Part shown: positions 61,247 to 63,569 of the stretch, one piece after another | How positions within the stretch are numbered: the first letter of the stretch is position 1 | How the letters are laid out: each line of letters starts with the position of its first letter | NCBI GenBank assembly: GCA_017305935.1 | Contig: JAFKJU010000035.1 | Span: forward strand, 1 to 63,569 | Length of the DNA stretch: 63,569 bases | Origin: Hyphomicrobiales bacterium | GTDB taxonomy: Bacteria; Pseudomonadota; Alphaproteobacteria; Rhizobiales; Rhizobiaceae | Direction of reading: 5' to 3' | Program-made: the position numbers and the translations under genes | Notes under the pieces: generated by a model | What the model saw: only the letters and a program-made list of their open reading frames with translations | The model's database searches: none | Told to the model about the DNA's origin: nothing

Positions 61247-63569
61247 TTACTCTGCGGCCAGCGGCGGCAGGCGCACGACGTTGCTGGTCGGGTGGTCCTG
61301 GCCGTCCTTGGCCTGCGCCCTCGATTGTTTTTCCAGATAGGCGAGACGTTCCTCGACGGTGGCCAGCGTCTGCTGGTTCTCGCTGACGGCGGAGGACAGT
61401 TCCTCGCGCGACAGTGGCAGTTGCTCCTCGTCCTTCTTGCCGACGAGGCGGCCGAAAACCCAGCCGAGCAGGCGCGAAAGATCGTCCATGATCAGGAAGA
61501 AGGAGGGCACGACCACCAGCGACAGCACCGTCGAGACGATGATGCCGCCGATCACGGCAATCGCCATCGGCGCGCGGAACGAGCCGCCTTCGCCGACACC
61601 GAGCGCCGAGGGCAACATGCCCGCCGACATGGCGATCGAAGTCATGATGATCGGGCGGGCGCGCTTGCGGCCGGCCTCGACCATGGCCTCGACGCGCTCC
61701 ATGCCGTGGCGACGCATCTCGATGGCGAAATCGACCAACAGGATGGCGTTCTTGGTGACGATGCCCATCAGCATCAGGATGCCGATCAGCACCGGCATCG
61801 ACAGCGGATTGCTGGTGACGATCAGGCCGAGCGCCACGCCGCCGATGGCGAGCGGCAGCGAGAACAGGATTGTGAACGGCTGGATCACGTCCTTGAACAG
61901 CAGGATCAGCACGGTCAGCACCAGCATCAGGCCCATCAACATGGCGTTGACGAAGCTCTGCTGCATTTCCTGCTGCACCTTGGTGTCGCCGCTTTCGGCA
62001 AGCTGCACGGTCGGCGGCAGCTTGGCCTCCTTCACGATCTCGCGGAAGCGTGCCGAGGCCGAATCCAGCGCGACACCCTGCGGCAGATCGGAACCGATGG
62101 CGACGACGCGATTGCGATTGTTGCGCTTGATCGAGCTTGCCCCTTCCGAATAATCGATGTCGGCGACGCTCGACAACGGCACCATGCCGCCGCTGGCCGT
62201 CTGAATCTTCAGCGCCCGGATGGAGGCGAGATCGCGGCGGAAATCGAGCGAGGTCTGCACGCGGATCGGGATCTGGCGGTCGTCAAGCGAGATTTTCGCC
62301 AGCGCCGCATCGACATCGCCGATGGTGGCCACACGCACGGTCTCGGAGATCTGCTGCGGCGTGATGCCGAGGCGGGCGGCTTGGTCGAGGCGCGGGCGAA
62401 CCTGCAGCTCCGGCCGGGGCAGGGCGCCTTCGGCACTGACATTGGCGAGCAGCGGATCGGCGCGCAGCTTGGATTCGAGCACGCCGACGGCCTCGTTCAG
62501 ATCCTTCTCGTTCTTGGACAGGAAGTTGAACGACAGGTCGCGCTCGCCGCGGTCGTTGAGCTTGAGGATACGAACGTCCGGAATGTCGCGCAGCTTGGCG
62601 AAGACTTCCTTTTCGATATCCCATTGCGGCCGCACGCGGCCATGGACCTCGACCTTGGGCAGCATCGGGCCAACCACAGGCAGCTTGCCGAGCACGTCGT
62701 TGACCACCTTCTTGAGCAGCGAATGGTCGAGCTTCTGCAGCGACAGCGTCACGGTGGCGCGCCGCAGTTCCAGGTCGCCCTTGGGTGAGGCGCCGCCGAG
62801 CACGAAGACGCTCTCGACGCCGTTGATGTCGTGAACGCGGTCGTAGATCGCCTTGGTGGTCTTGCCGGTCTCGTCCAGCGTCGCGTTCGGCGGAAGCTCG
62901 ACGGAGAGCACGATGCGCGAGGCATCTTCCGGCGGCAGGAAGCTGCCGGGAACCTGCGAGAGCAAAACCAGCGAGCCGATCAGGAAGCCGATGGCGGCCA
63001 GCAGCGTCGCATAGCGGGTGTACCAGCGCCCGGTCGTGCCGCGCACCAGCCTGGTGTACCCCTTCATCAGCAGACCGTCATTGTCGTGATGGTCTTCCAT
63101 CCCGTCTTCGGCGCGCATCAGATAGGCGGCCATCATCGGGGTGATGAGGCGCGCCACCATCAGCGAGAAAAACACCGAGAAGGCAACTGTCAGGCCGAAC
63201 TGGATGAAATATTGTCCCGGAATGCCCGGCATGAACGAGACAGGCACGAAAACGGCGATGATGGTGAAGGTGGTGGCGATCACCGCCAGGCCGATTTCGT
63301 CGGCCGCTTCGATCGCCGCGCGATAGGGCGTCTTGCCCATCTTGATATGGCGGGCAATGTTCTCGATCTCGACGATGGCGTCGTCGACGAGAATGCCGGT
63401 CGCCAGCGTCAACGCGAGGAAACTGACGAGGTTCAGCGAGAAACCCATCAGGTCCATGATGTAGAAGGTCGGGATCGCCGATAGCGGCAGGGCGACGGCC
63501 GAGATCAGCGTCGCGCGCCAGTTCCTCAGGAACAGGAAGACGACGGCGATGGCCAGCAGCGCGCCTTCC
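61247..63569 (-). CDS. RND efflux transporter, inner-membrane subunit (5' end outside the window)
   Basis: The last 774 residues of an AcrB/MdtB/Mex-type pump; the frame continues past the right edge. Membrane part 1 has FLRNWRATLISAVALPLSAIP, LALTLATGILVDDAIVEIEN (with the Asp pair of helix 4) and MPGIPGQYF. The second periplasmic loop is followed by QSFVNAMLMGLMLVLTVLIL, FTILFSLPLAIGGVALGLIV, GIVTKNAILLVDFAIEMRRH and RARPIIMTSIAMSAGMLPSA. The C-terminal 60 residues are charged and helical. It exports hydrophobic compounds with a fusion protein and an outer-membrane channel not visible here. Confidence 0.92.
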   Translation of the reverse strand, partial: EGALLAIAVVFLFLRNWRATLISAVALPLSAIPTFYIMDLMGFSLNLVSFLALTLATGILVDDAIVEIENIARHIKMGKTPYRAAIEAADEIGLAVIATTFTIIAVFVPVSFMPGIPGQYFIQFGLTVAFSVFFSLMVARLITPMMAAYLMRAEDGMEDHHDNDGLLMKGYTRLVRGTTGRWYTRYATLLAAIGFLIGSLVLLSQVPGSFLPPEDASRIVLSVELPPNATLDETGKTTKAIYDRVHDINGVESVFVLGGASPKGDLELRRATVTLSLQKLDHSLLKKVVNDVLGKLPVVGPMLPKVEVHGRVRPQWDIEKEVFAKLRDIPDVRILKLNDRGERDLSFNFLSKNEKDLNEAVGVLESKLRADPLLANVSAEGALPRPELQVRPRLDQAARLGITPQQISETVRVATIGDVDAALAKISLDDRQIPIRVQTSLDFRRDLASIRALKIQTASGGMVPLSSVADIDYSEGASSIKRNNRNRVVAIGSDLPQGVALDSASARFREIVKEAKLPPTVQLAESGDTKVQQEMQQSFVNAMLMGLMLVLTVLILLFKDVIQPFTILFSLPLAIGGVALGLIVTSNPLSMPVLIGILMLMGIVTKNAILLVDFAIEMRRHGMERVEAMVEAGRKRARPIIMTSIAMSAGMLPSALGVGEGGSFRAPMAIAVIGGIIVSTVLSLVVVPSFFLIMDDLSRLLGWVFGRLVGKKDEEQLPLSREELSSAVSENQQTLATVEERLAYLEKQSRAQAKDGQDHPTSNVVRLPPLAAE

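Overview
The window comes from the chromosome of an alphaproteobacterium of the order Rhizobiales, most likely family Rhizobiaceae. Support for this is the cell-cycle set ctrA, chpT, sciP (DUF1153) and eipA (DUF1134), the lpsL/rkpK surface-polysaccharide pair, a soxBDAG sarcosine oxidase operon, a urease operon with typical rhizobial passenger genes, high GC content, and several copies of the rhizobial RIME-type intergenic palindrome. No rRNA, tRNA, CRISPR array or insertion sequence was recognised.

Bases 1 to about 12,990 are the right part of a prophage (or phage-tail relic) with a contractile, P2-like tail. The order is tail fibre and partner, sheath FI, tube FII, gpE with a -1 frameshift extension, tape measure, gpU, gpX and gpD. 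A lysis cassette follows: holin candidate, secreted lysozyme, nested spanins and small membrane proteins. Two small genes on the opposite strand sit beside terminators and look like morons. The left end, capsid genes and integrase lie outside the window, so an intact prophage cannot be told from a tailocin. A tRNA-3'-end-like string near 12,978-12,991 is a candidate right attachment site.

Bases 13,100 to 31,100 are core chromosome: an O-acetyltransferase, lpsL and rkpK (divergent; UDP-glucuronate and UDP-galacturonate for LPS and K-antigen), GNAT acetyltransferases, a CorC-type membrane protein, two EamA transporters, purA, a large proline/glutamate-rich membrane protein, rpoH, a WYL regulator, rluD, an rRNA/tRNA methyltransferase and a coiled-coil membrane protein.

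Bases 31,100 to 37,700 form a cell-cycle and envelope region: eipA, chpT, a degenerate single-domain receiver, ctrA, a fliJ-like gene, a small acetyltransferase, sciP, a LuxR-type regulator and an exopolysaccharide sugar transferase. CtrA-type boxes (TTAA-N7-TTAA or one mismatch) lie before eipA, the receiver, fliJ and the sugar transferase; the last is a perfect match. This suggests that ctrA, its phosphotransfer protein, its antagonist SciP and several CtrA targets are encoded together.

Bases 37,700 to 63,569 are metabolic: an orphan DUF2793 protein, cysQ, soxBDAG and a dimethylglycine-dehydrogenase-like enzyme (demethylation of betaine-derived methylamines to glycine with one-carbon transfer to folate), a livHMGF branched-chain amino-acid ABC transporter with a small membrane protein and its binding protein, and the urease operon ureD-A-(DUF1272)-B-(LprI-like)-(GT29-like)-C-(peroxiredoxin)-E-F-G. 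An RND efflux pump gene runs off the right edge.
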